This document shows, piece after piece, positions 41,258 to 48,258 of a stretch of DNA of 61,205 nt. The stretch is taken from assembly GCA_016202605.1 (NCBI GenBank), contig JACQOJ010000141.1, positions 1-61,205 of the forward strand, written 5' to 3'. The position numbers and the translations under genes are program-made. Origin of the DNA: Betaproteobacteria bacterium (GTDB lineage Bacteria > Pseudomonadota > Gammaproteobacteria > Burkholderiales > SG8-41). The number at the start of each line of letters is the position of its first letter. The first letter of the stretch is position 1. The notes under the pieces were generated by a model, which had not been told where the DNA came from, searched no databases, and saw only the letters and a list, made by a program, of their open reading frames with translations.

Positions 41258-43599
41258 TGGTTGCCACCGGATTCGGTGCATCGGTCAAGCGCAAGGAGGA
41301 CCCGGCTTTCCTGCAGGGCAAGGGCCAGTTCGTCGACGACATCCATCTGCCCGGGATGCTGCACGCGGCGTTCGCGCGCAGCCCTTACGCGCACGCCAGG
41401 GTCGGCCGGATCGACAAGGCCGCGGCGCTCGCGGTGCCCGGCGTGCACACGGTCATCACCTATGCCGACCTGCCGGAGTCGGTGCGCCGGCAGACGTTGC
41501 CGTTGTTGGTGCCGCATCCGGCGATCAAGCAGGCATACATGCCGTATGCGCTGGCGAAAGACGAGGCATGCTATGCCGGCGAGCCGGTCGCGTGCGTGAT
41601 TGCGGACAGCCGCTACATCGCCGAGGATGCCGCGCAGCTCGTCGCGGTCGAGTACGAGCCGTTGCCGGCGGCAAACGACTGCCGCGCCGCGCTCGAGCCG
41701 GGCGCGCCGCTCGCGCATGCCGGCGCCGAATCCAACGTGGCGGCGCGTTTTCCCGTCAAGGTCGGCGACGCCGAGCGCGCGTTCGTCACCGCCGCCCACG
41801 TATTTCGCGAAAGAATCCACCAGCACCGCGGCGGCGCGTTTTTCATGGAGTGCCGCGGGGCGGTCGCGTGCTACGAGGCGCCGGCGCAGTCGTATCTGCT
41901 CTACGTTTCCTCGCAGGGCTCGCACCGGCTCAAGCGCTGCATGCTCGACATGTTCGAACTCGGCGACCACCAGGTGCGCGTCGTCGCGCCGGACGTGGGC
42001 GGCGGCTTCGGGCCCAAGGGATCGTTCTATCCAGAATACGTCAACGTCGCGGTGGCGTCGCGGCTCACCAACCGGCCGGTGAAGTGGATCGAGGACCGGC
42101 GCGAGAACTTCCTCGCGACGCACCAGGAGCGCGACCAGTACTGGGACGTGGAAATCGCCGTCGATGCCGGCGCGAAAATCATCGGCGTGCGCGGCCAGTT
42201 GATCCACGAGACCGGCGCCTACGTGCCGTGGGGCATCGTGCTGCCCTGGATCACCGCGACGACGGTGCCCGGGCCGTACGTGATTCCCAACTTCAAGCTG
42301 GAGGTCGTCTCGGTGTTCACCAACAAGATCCAGACGACGCCCGTGCGCGGGGCGGGCCGGCCGGAGGCGGTGGTGACGATGGAGCGGCTGATGGACCGCG
42401 TCGCGCGCGAGCTGAAACTCGATCGCGCCGGGGTGCGCGCGCGCAACTTCATCCGGCCGGAGCAGATGCCGTACAACGTCGGCATCATCTTCCGCGACGG
42501 GCGGCCGGTCACCTACGACAGCGGCGATTATCCGGCGTGCCAGGCGGCCGCGCTCGCGACCGCCGACTACGAGGAATTCCCGCGGCGTCAGGCGGAAGCC
42601 CGCGGATCCGGTCGTTATCTCGGCATCGGCATCTCGAATGCGGTGGAGGCGACCGGGCTCGGGCCGTACGAGGGCGCCACGGTGCGCGTTGCGACTTCCG
42701 GCAAGATCGTCGTCTATACCGGCGCCGCGCCGCAGGGGCAATCGCACAAGACGACGCTCGCGCAGATCGCGGCCGACCAGCTCGGCGTCGACTACGACGA
42801 CGTGACCGTGGTGACTTCCGACACCGCCGGCATTTCGCTCGGCATCGGCAGTTTCGCCGCGCGCACGGCGGTCAACGCCGGGTCCTCGGTTCACCTCGCG
42901 GCCAGAGAAGTCGCCGACAAGGCGAAAAAAATCGCGGCCGGAATGATGGAGTGCATGGAAGACGACCTCGAACTCGCCGATGGCTGCGTGCGGCTGAAAA
43001 GCGCGCCGGACGTCAGGAAGAGCCTGCGCGAGATCGCCGTGAAATCGATCGGCATGCCGGGCTTCTCGATGGCGGGCGGGTTGCCGCCGGGACTCGAGCA
43101 CACCGCGTACTTCACGCCCGAGCGATCGGTGTATTCGAACGGCACGCATGTCGCCGAGGTCGAGGTCGACATCGAAACCGGCGCGGTGAAGATCGTCCGC
43201 TACACGGTCGCGCACGATTGCGGGCGCGTGATCAATCCCATGATCGTGGACGGCCAGGTCGTCGGCGGCGTCGCGCACGGCGTGGGCAACGCGCTGTACG
43301 AGCGCCTGGTCTACGACGACAACGCGCAGCCGGTGTCCACCAACTTCGGCGAATACCTGCTGCCGCTCGCGACCGATGTGCCGCACGTGGACCTGGTGCA
43401 CCTGGAGACGCCGTCGCCGCTGAATCCGCTGGGGATGAAAGGCGCCGGCGAGGGCGGCACGATACCGGCGATCGCGGCAATCATCAGCGCGGTCGAAAAC
43501 GCGCTCGCGCCGTTCGGCGTGACCATCGCCGAAGCGCCGATCACGCCGCAGCGCATCGTGGAGCTGCTCGGCCCGGCGGCGCTCGGACGGACTGCATGA
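41257..43599 (+). CDS. Molybdenum hydroxylase large subunit (CoxL/form II-like)
   Basis: A 780-residue molybdopterin-cytosine-dinucleotide-type catalytic subunit. It has VGGGFGPKGSFYPE, the active-site region TPVRGAGRPEAV and the C-terminal GMKGAGEGGT with the catalytic Glu. The form I CO dehydrogenase loop AYXCSFR is absent, so CO oxidation is unlikely. Hydroxylation of an aromatic or N-heterocyclic acid is the better guess. No Cox maturation genes (coxDEF) are nearby, only a coxG-like gene downstream. Confidence 0.93.
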   Translation: MVATGFGASVKRKEDPAFLQGKGQFVDDIHLPGMLHAAFARSPYAHARVGRIDKAAALAVPGVHTVITYADLPESVRRQTLPLLVPHPAIKQAYMPYALAKDEACYAGEPVACVIADSRYIAEDAAQLVAVEYEPLPAANDCRAALEPGAPLAHAGAESNVAARFPVKVGDAERAFVTAAHVFRERIHQHRGGAFFMECRGAVACYEAPAQSYLLYVSSQGSHRLKRCMLDMFELGDHQVRVVAPDVGGGFGPKGSFYPEYVNVAVASRLTNRPVKWIEDRRENFLATHQERDQYWDVEIAVDAGAKIIGVRGQLIHETGAYVPWGIVLPWITATTVPGPYVIPNFKLEVVSVFTNKIQTTPVRGAGRPEAVVTMERLMDRVARELKLDRAGVRARNFIRPEQMPYNVGIIFRDGRPVTYDSGDYPACQAAALATADYEEFPRRQAEARGSGRYLGIGISNAVEATGLGPYEGATVRVATSGKIVVYTGAAPQGQSHKTTLAQIAADQLGVDYDDVTVVTSDTAGISLGIGSFAARTAVNAGSSVHLAAREVADKAKKIAAGMMECMEDDLELADGCVRLKSAPDVRKSLREIAVKSIGMPGFSMAGGLPPGLEHTAYFTPERSVYSNGTHVAEVEVDIETGAVKIVRYTVAHDCGRVINPMIVDGQVVGGVAHGVGNALYERLVYDDNAQPVSTNFGEYLLPLATDVPHVDLVHLETPSPLNPLGMKGAGEGGTIPAIAAIISAVENALAPFGVTIAEAPITPQRIVELLGPAALGRTA

Positions 43600-43615
43600 A
43601 AGGCAAGGGGAGAGA

Positions 43616-44335
43616 ATGAGCGAATTCGATTTCAAGGTCACGCGCGACGGTGCGATTGCGCGGCTTGACCTCAACCGTCCGGAAGAAGGAAACGCGCTGA
43701 CGCGGGCGATGATGTTGCGGTTTGCGCAGGTGTTGCGCGAGCTGGGTGCCGGTACGCAGATCAACGCGATCGCGATCGGCGGCCGGGGCGAGCAGTTCTG
43801 CCGCGGGCGCGATGGCAGGGGCGAATCGCGCGCCGGCATGACGCCGTACGAAGTGCGGGTAAACATGATGGGCGCCGTGCTCGACGCTTACCAGGCGATC
43901 CGGGACGTGCCGGTGCCGGTGGTTGCCCTGGTGCACGGCGACGCGCTGGGTTTTGGCGCGGCGCTCGCAGCCGGTTGCGACATCACGCTCGCCGCTCACG
44001 ATGCGCGCTTCGCGTTTCCGGAAATCGAACACGACATTCCGCCGACCATGGCGATGTGCGCTGCGCTGGGCAAGGTGCCCGAGAAGGCGCTCGTCTACCT
44101 GATCTACTCGGCGGAACGGGTCGATGCCCAACGGGCGGTAACGCTGGGTCTTGCGAGTAAAGTGCTGCCGCAGGCGACTTTCGCCGCTGACGCGGACGCG
44201 TTTCTGGAAAAGCTTGCAAGCCGGCCGCGCCTGGTTCTGGAAACGATCAAGCGCTATCAGGCGAAGGCGTCGCACCTGACGCCCGACATGGCCGCGGAAT
44301 ATGCCGGCACGCTGCTCGCCCTGGTGCGTTCCTGA
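43616..44335 (+). CDS. Crotonase-family protein lacking one catalytic glutamate
   Basis: A 239-residue enoyl-CoA hydratase/isomerase-fold protein. Glu136 (FAFPEIEHDIPP) matches one acid/base residue, but the position of the other hydratase Glu is Ala116 in GFGAALAAGCD. A simple syn-hydration is therefore doubtful; isomerase, hydrolase or ring-opening activity is possible. It lies 16 bases after the large subunit of the hydroxylase in the same operon, so it probably acts on the CoA ester formed later in that pathway. Confidence 0.85.
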   Translation: MSEFDFKVTRDGAIARLDLNRPEEGNALTRAMMLRFAQVLRELGAGTQINAIAIGGRGEQFCRGRDGRGESRAGMTPYEVRVNMMGAVLDAYQAIRDVPVPVVALVHGDALGFGAALAAGCDITLAAHDARFAFPEIEHDIPPTMAMCAALGKVPEKALVYLIYSAERVDAQRAVTLGLASKVLPQATFAADADAFLEKLASRPRLVLETIKRYQAKASHLTPDMAAEYAGTLLALVRS

Positions 44336-44353
44336 GCCTGCCCGGCCCGTTCA

Positions 44354-44926
44354 ATGCAGATCAAGAATCGGTTTGAAGTTCCGGCGTCACCCGCAGCAGC
44401 GTGGTCCCTGCTCATGGATATTCCCGCGATCGTGCCGTGTTTTCCGGGGGCGGAGCTGGTCGAAACGGTTGACGCGGACAGCTACAAGGGGCGCGTCACC
44501 GTCAAGCTCGGGCCGCTGACGATGGTGTTCGCCGGGAATTTGCGTATCGAGACCCGGGATGAGGCGCGGCGTTCGGCCACGGTAAAGGCAACCTGGACCG
44601 AAGCCAGGGGACGCGGCAATGCGATCACGGTGACGCGTTTCGTCATGCGTGAGCACGAGGGCGGGACGGTCGTCGATGTGGACAGCGACGTGCAGCTTGC
44701 CGGGCAGGTCGCTCAGTATGGCCGGGGCGCGGGGATGATATCCGGGGTATCCGAGCAACTGATTTCCCGGTTCGCGGAGAACCTGCGCGCGCACATACAC
44801 GCGTTGTCGGCAACGCCGGGCGCGCCGCGCGCGGGGGAACAGGCTGCCTTGCGCCAGACGAAGATCCCGGTTCTTGAGTTGCTATGGAAGGCTCTGGTTG
44901 AGCGTTTGAAGCGGATTATTTCATAG
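44354..44926 (+). CDS. CoxG-like SRPBCC-domain protein
   Basis: A 190-residue CO dehydrogenase subunit G-type protein. The opening is QIKNRFEVPASPAAAWSLLM, then DIPAIVPCFPGAELVE and SYKGRVTVKLGPL, a START-like hydrophobic cavity fold. The C-terminal tail is longer than the domain and basic. CoxG proteins are linked to membrane recruitment of molybdenum hydroxylases. It is last in the UbiD-hydroxylase operon and overlaps the convergent DUF1330 gene by 6 bases. Confidence 0.9.
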   Translation: MQIKNRFEVPASPAAAWSLLMDIPAIVPCFPGAELVETVDADSYKGRVTVKLGPLTMVFAGNLRIETRDEARRSATVKATWTEARGRGNAITVTRFVMREHEGGTVVDVDSDVQLAGQVAQYGRGAGMISGVSEQLISRFAENLRAHIHALSATPGAPRAGEQAALRQTKIPVLELLWKALVERLKRIIS

Positions 44927-45211
44927 CCCTTCGACGATCCGCAGGTCGCGCTCCGCGCCATCGCCGAGCGCCTCGAGCGCGGCCTGGTAGCCCGGGCTGT
45001 CGTGCGCCGCGATCGCCTTTTCGACGCTCTCGAACTCGATGACCACCACGCGCTGCATGGCCCCCGCCTCGTACACCTTCGTCGGGTCGCCGCGCACCAG
45101 GAATTTCGCGCCCGCCGCCTGCATCACGGGACCCGCGAGCTTGCGGTACGCCTCGACCTTCTCCGGGTCCCTGATGGAACGAAACATGTTGATCCAGTAG
45201 CCCTTGGCCAT
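44921..45211 (-). CDS. DUF1330 family protein
   Basis: A 96-residue ferredoxin-like alpha/beta-barrel protein. It begins KGYWINMFRSIRDPEKVEAY and contains FLVRGDPTKVYEAG and VVVIEFESVEKAIA, the typical DUF1330 pattern. The ATG at 45211 follows AAGAGGAGACTCGTC, nearly the same leader as the small gene at 59940. Function is unknown. Confidence 0.9.
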   Translation of the reverse strand: MAKGYWINMFRSIRDPEKVEAYRKLAGPVMQAAGAKFLVRGDPTKVYEAGAMQRVVVIEFESVEKAIAAHDSPGYQAALEALGDGAERDLRIVEGL

Positions 45212-45250
45212 GACGAGTCTCCTCTTGGTTAACGGGGTCGGAGTCACTTT

Positions 45251-45826
45251 TCAAAACACGAGGCCCGCGCCGACTCCGAACAGGGCGCCAGCACCAAGAA
45301 TCGCGAAAATCGCCGCGGCGATGCCATGAACGAGACGAATCGGCATGCGGTGCGCAATGCGGTCTCCCAGGAGGACGGCGGGAGCGTTGGCGATCATCAT
45401 GCCCAGGGTCGTTCCGGCGACGACGGAGAAGAATGCGTGGTACCGGGCCGCCAGGGCGACGGTCGCGATCTGCGTCTTGTCGCCCATCTCGACGAGGAAA
45501 AATGCCACCAACGTCGCGCCGAAGACGCCCAGGCGCGCCAGTTTCGCGTCGCTCTCCTCGAGCCTGTCAGGAATCAGGCACCATATCGCCATCCCGATGA
45601 ACGACAGGCCGAGAGCCCAGCGCAGAGTTTCGCGGTCGAGGAGCGAGGTGATCCATGAACCGAGCGCCCCCGCGAGAGCGTGATTCGCCAGCGTGGCCGC
45701 CAGGATGCCGACAATGATCGGCAAAGGCTTTCGGAACTTCGCCGCAAGAATGAACGCGAGTAACTGGGTCTTGTCGCCGATTTCCGCCAGCGCGACAACG
45801 CCCGTGGAGACGAGGAAAGATTCCAA
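45251..45826 (-). CDS. GDT1/TMEM165 (UPF0016) family Mn2+ exporter
   Basis: A 191-residue inner-membrane protein with six predicted helices in two repeats. Each repeat has the family's ion motif: EIGDKTQ (15-21) and EMGDKTQ (113-119). Members export Mn2+ (MneA-type in Vibrio) or exchange Ca2+/H+. The start is TTG at 45826, with GGGGAG seven bases upstream. A yybP-ykoY manganese riboswitch lies in its leader, which supports a manganese role. Confidence 0.92.
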   Translation of the reverse strand: MESFLVSTGVVALAEIGDKTQLLAFILAAKFRKPLPIIVGILAATLANHALAGALGSWITSLLDRETLRWALGLSFIGMAIWCLIPDRLEESDAKLARLGVFGATLVAFFLVEMGDKTQIATVALAARYHAFFSVVAGTTLGMMIANAPAVLLGDRIAHRMPIRLVHGIAAAIFAILGAGALFGVGAGLVF

Positions 45827-45854
45827 CTTTTGCTCCCCGGCCGGAATCGGAACC

Positions 45855-45998
45855 CATGACCACGCGCCTCCCCGGCCAAGCCGGAGGCATCGCAGTCAAA
45901 GGTCTCGCCAGGCCGGGGGCAGCTTGCGCCATGACCGCAGGGTCAAGTGTGTTGACGCAAGCCCCTTCGCCGCAGGCGAAGGGCGGCTACTCCCCAAT
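45855..45998 (-). ncRNA. yybP-ykoY manganese riboswitch
   Basis: Read leftward, the leader starts GGGGAGTAGCC (45995-45985), then a strong CCCTTCGCC/GGCGAAGGG stem. A GTCAACACACTTGACC segment follows, then the 3' core GGCCTGGCGAGACCTTTG (ends about 45897). The paired GGGGAGUAGC and GGCxAGACCUUUG boxes are the yybP-ykoY hallmarks. A GC-rich hairpin between the aptamer and the gene (about 45863-45890) is a candidate expression platform. The 3' limit is approximate. Confidence 0.88.
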
Positions 45999-46075
45999 GA
46001 CAGCGGAAATTTTACACCCATTCGGCGAAAATGGCCGGAAAATAAGTTCCCGATTTCTCGCCCAAGGACACCGCC

Positions 46076-47077
46076 GTGCTCGACAGGAAAATCAAGCCCA
46101 GCTCCATCGTCAAGAATCTCGATGAGTACGTGATCGGCCAGGACGAGCCCAAGAAGGTCGTCGCGGTCGCCGTCTATGCGCATTACCGCAAGATCGAGAA
46201 GGCGCGCAGGGACGCGCTCGAGCTGGTCAAGAGCAACGTTCTGCTGATCGGCCCCTCCGGCACCGGCAAGACCCTGCTGTGCGAGACGCTGTCGCGGGTG
46301 CTCGGCGTCCCGTTCGTGACGGCGGACGCCACCTCGCTCGCGCAGAACCGCTACGTCAACGAAGAGATCGAGGCCATCCTGCAGCGGCTGGTGGACAAGG
46401 CGGACGGCGACCTCACCCGCGCCCAGCTCGGCATCGTCTTCATCGACGAGATCGACAAGCTCAAGGCCACCGGCGGCCAGGCGCGCGCCGTCTCGGGGGA
46501 GAGCGTCCAGCACGCGCTGCTCAAAATCATGGAAGGCTCGCAGGTGAAGCTCGGCGGCGGGCAGTACATCGACACGGCCAGCATCCTGTTCATCTGCGGC
46601 GGGGCGTTCATCGGTCTCGACGACATCATGGCGAGGACCCAGACCTACGGCTACATTTCCACTTCGAAAAGCGATGACAGGAACATCATCGACCGGCTCA
46701 ACGCGCGGGTGAAGCCGACGGATCTCTTCGAGTTCGGGCTGATCCCCGAATTCACCGGGCGGCTGCCCATCGTCGCCCGCTTCCACGACCTCACCAGGGG
46801 AATGCTGGTGCGGATCCTGATCGAGCCCAGGAACTGCATCTACAACCAGTACTCCGAGATCTTCAGGAACGAGGGCGTGGAGCTTGCCATCGAGCACAGG
46901 GTGTTCGAGCAGATCGCGGACATCGCCATCGAATACAAGGCCGGCGCCCGGAGCCTGCGCGGGATATTCGAGGAGCTGATCACCCCCATCCTCTACGCCG
47001 TCCCGGACGATCCCACCATCCGCAGCGTCGAGATCGAGTCGCTGTTCACCGAGCCGCGTTATATCAGGCAGGGATGA
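46076..47077 (+). CDS. ClpX-like AAA+ ATPase without zinc domain or IGF loop
   Basis: A 333-residue AAA+ protein closest to ClpX, about 90 residues shorter because the N-terminal zinc-binding domain is absent. Walker A is GPSGTGKT (59-66), Walker B VFIDEIDK (121-128), and sensor 2 is GARSLR. The pore-1 loop is RYVN (92-95) instead of GYVG. The region holding the ClpP-docking IGF motif reads [14 protein letters not shown] (about 188-201). It starts with GTG after AAGGAC. It probably remodels proteins on its own rather than feeding ClpP. Confidence 0.85.
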   Translation: MLDRKIKPSSIVKNLDEYVIGQDEPKKVVAVAVYAHYRKIEKARRDALELVKSNVLLIGPSGTGKTLLCETLSRVLGVPFVTADATSLAQNRYVNEEIEAILQRLVDKADGDLTRAQLGIVFIDEIDKLKATGGQARAVSGESVQHALLKIMEGSQVKLGGGQYIDTASILFICGGAFIGLDDIMARTQTYGYISTSKSDDRNIIDRLNARVKPTDLFEFGLIPEFTGRLPIVARFHDLTRGMLVRILIEPRNCIYNQYSEIFRNEGVELAIEHRVFEQIADIAIEYKAGARSLRGIFEELITPILYAVPDDPTIRSVEIESLFTEPRYIRQG

Positions 47078-47105
47078 AGGCGGAAGTCCCCCGTCAGTCG
47101 TCAGT

Positions 47106-47133
47106 GGTCACCCGTCACCTGTCTCCGGTCACT
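47106..47133. repeat. Heptanucleotide repeat (four units)
   Basis: GGTCACC (47106), CGTCACC (47113), TGTCTCC (47120) and GGTCACT (47127) keep a 7-base period and extend to the end of the next leftward gene. Same family as at 2695-2736 and 34841-34860. Confidence 0.65.
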
Positions 47134-47524
47134 CTTCGTGCGTCATCAACAGCACAACCTGGATTTGTCCGGCGTCGACGGGCTCGACGCGGTTGGTATC
47201 CGGCTTCGCGGCGGCTTCCGCCGCGTTGATGTTGGACGCCGAGAACAGACCCCACGCCACACCGGCGATCAACAGGAGCGGGTTGCTCAGTCCGGCCCAT
47301 ACCGAAATCGAGCGGCCGGCGAGCGTGCCGCTCACGACGGCGCTGGTCCGCTGCAGGACGACGCGCTCGCCCGGGTCCATCGGCACGGCGTCCAGGGCCT
47401 TGCCGACGATTCCCTTGTAAACCACGTCGTCCACGGCGGGTGGCGGCTGCGGAACATCCTCCGCCCGCACCGCAACCGCCAGCAGCAGGCATGCAGCCAG
47501 AACGATGGAGCGGTTGATCGGCAT
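47129..47524 (-). CDS. Hypothetical exported or membrane protein
   Basis: A 131-residue protein not recognised. The ATG at 47524 gives a good signal peptide (PINRSIVLAACLLLAVAV, cleaved near RAE). A Pro-rich stretch, a VLQRTSAVVSGTLAGRSISV segment and one further hydrophobic helix (ISVWAGLSNPLLLIAGVAWG) follow. The C-terminus is acidic. It is likely periplasmic or inner-membrane anchored. It is convergent with the ClpX-like gene across a repeat-bearing gap. No function is proposed. Confidence 0.6.
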   Translation of the reverse strand: MPINRSIVLAACLLLAVAVRAEDVPQPPPAVDDVVYKGIVGKALDAVPMDPGERVVLQRTSAVVSGTLAGRSISVWAGLSNPLLLIAGVAWGLFSASNINAAEAAAKPDTNRVEPVDAGQIQVVLLMTHEE

Positions 47525-47873
47525 GACAACCCGGGAGCCAGCAAACAACATGCCATTGCCTCGGAACGCGTGACTGAATAATACTCCCTCCCCCCGGCAA
47601 GGGGGAGGGTCAGGGAGGAGGTGCAGTCAGCGAAGCTGCCAACGAAACAGCGGACCCGTGATGGGGCGGCAGACGGGGAATGCGCGCCAGGGTGGTGCGC
47701 CACCATAACGCGTCAAATAAAGCCGGCTTCGCGCTGGTGGCGGATCGCCAGGACCAGAATGCGGTCGTGCGCCTCGCCGTCGCGATAAAGGGTGAGGGCG
47801 GCAGTCTTGCTTTACGCCTTTGTCGGGTCGCCGCACACCGGGAATCGTCGGGTGGATCGACCAACCGGTGCCC
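47525..47873. other. Intergenic region containing a toxin-gene remnant
   Basis: About 350 bases with no intact gene. It holds the ParE-like fragment listed separately and GC-rich text without further recognisable coding sequence. Confidence 0.5.
47713..47805 (-). pseudogene. C-terminal remnant of a ParE/RelE-type toxin
   Basis: A 30-codon frame, between a TAA upstream and its own TGA, encodes LTLYRDGEAHDRILVLAIRH followed by QREAGFI. The pattern (aliphatic-YR...aliphatic-IRHQRE) is the C-terminal strand region of ParE-family toxins. No N-terminal part or antitoxin is visible, so it is a fossil. Confidence 0.5.
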
Positions 47874-48143
47874 TCACGGCGCGCCGCGCTTGGGGGGCCG
47901 CTTGTAGAACTTCTTCCCCGGCCTCTTGCCGTGTGGCCGGCCGCCGGGCTTATTGGGATGAGCACCGGACGCAGCGGCGTTCCGCCGGGTGTCCTGCTCC
48001 GGAATTCCCTCTCGATTTCCCGGAGCCAGCATAATCTCCAGCTCATTGATCTCATCCCACTGGGCATCGGTGCGCTGCCTGTCCGGGACCGCCAGAAGCG
48101 CCTGCAGGCGAAGACGCGGGGAAGTCGGTTGCGATTCATTCAT
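47874..48143 (-). CDS. Small conserved-looking basic protein
   Basis: An 89-residue protein with two parts: a helical N-terminal half (SPRLRLQALLAVPDRQRTDA, then QWDEINELEIMLAPGN) and a disordered, strongly basic C-terminus (NKPGGRPHGKRPGKKFYKRP). It may bind nucleic acid, judged only by charge. It is not assigned to a family. It is divergent from the GGDEF-EAL gene with a gap of about 115 bases. Confidence 0.55.
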   Translation of the reverse strand: MNESQPTSPRLRLQALLAVPDRQRTDAQWDEINELEIMLAPGNREGIPEQDTRRNAAASGAHPNKPGGRPHGKRPGKKFYKRPPKRGAP

Positions 48144-48258
48144 GCCGGCATTATCTCATCGTTCGACAAGGACGGCATGGCCCGCGAGTTGCGGGTCGTT
48201 TGCGCCAGATCAACCCCGAACCAGGTACCGTGATATAACCTCTCGCCCCAGGAGGGCA

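Noticed and set aside
41257-43599. True aerobic CO dehydrogenase (form I CoxL)
   Set aside because: The AYXCSFR active-site loop is absent; the region reads TPVRGAGRPEA.
41200-43866. 888-codon leftward open frame opposite the molybdenum hydroxylase large subunit
   Set aside because: His/Arg/Asp-rich shadow translation with no recognisable domain; the rightward gene is certain.
46076-47077. Canonical clpX
   Set aside because: No N-terminal zinc-binding domain, altered pore loop, no IGF motif and no neighbouring clpP.
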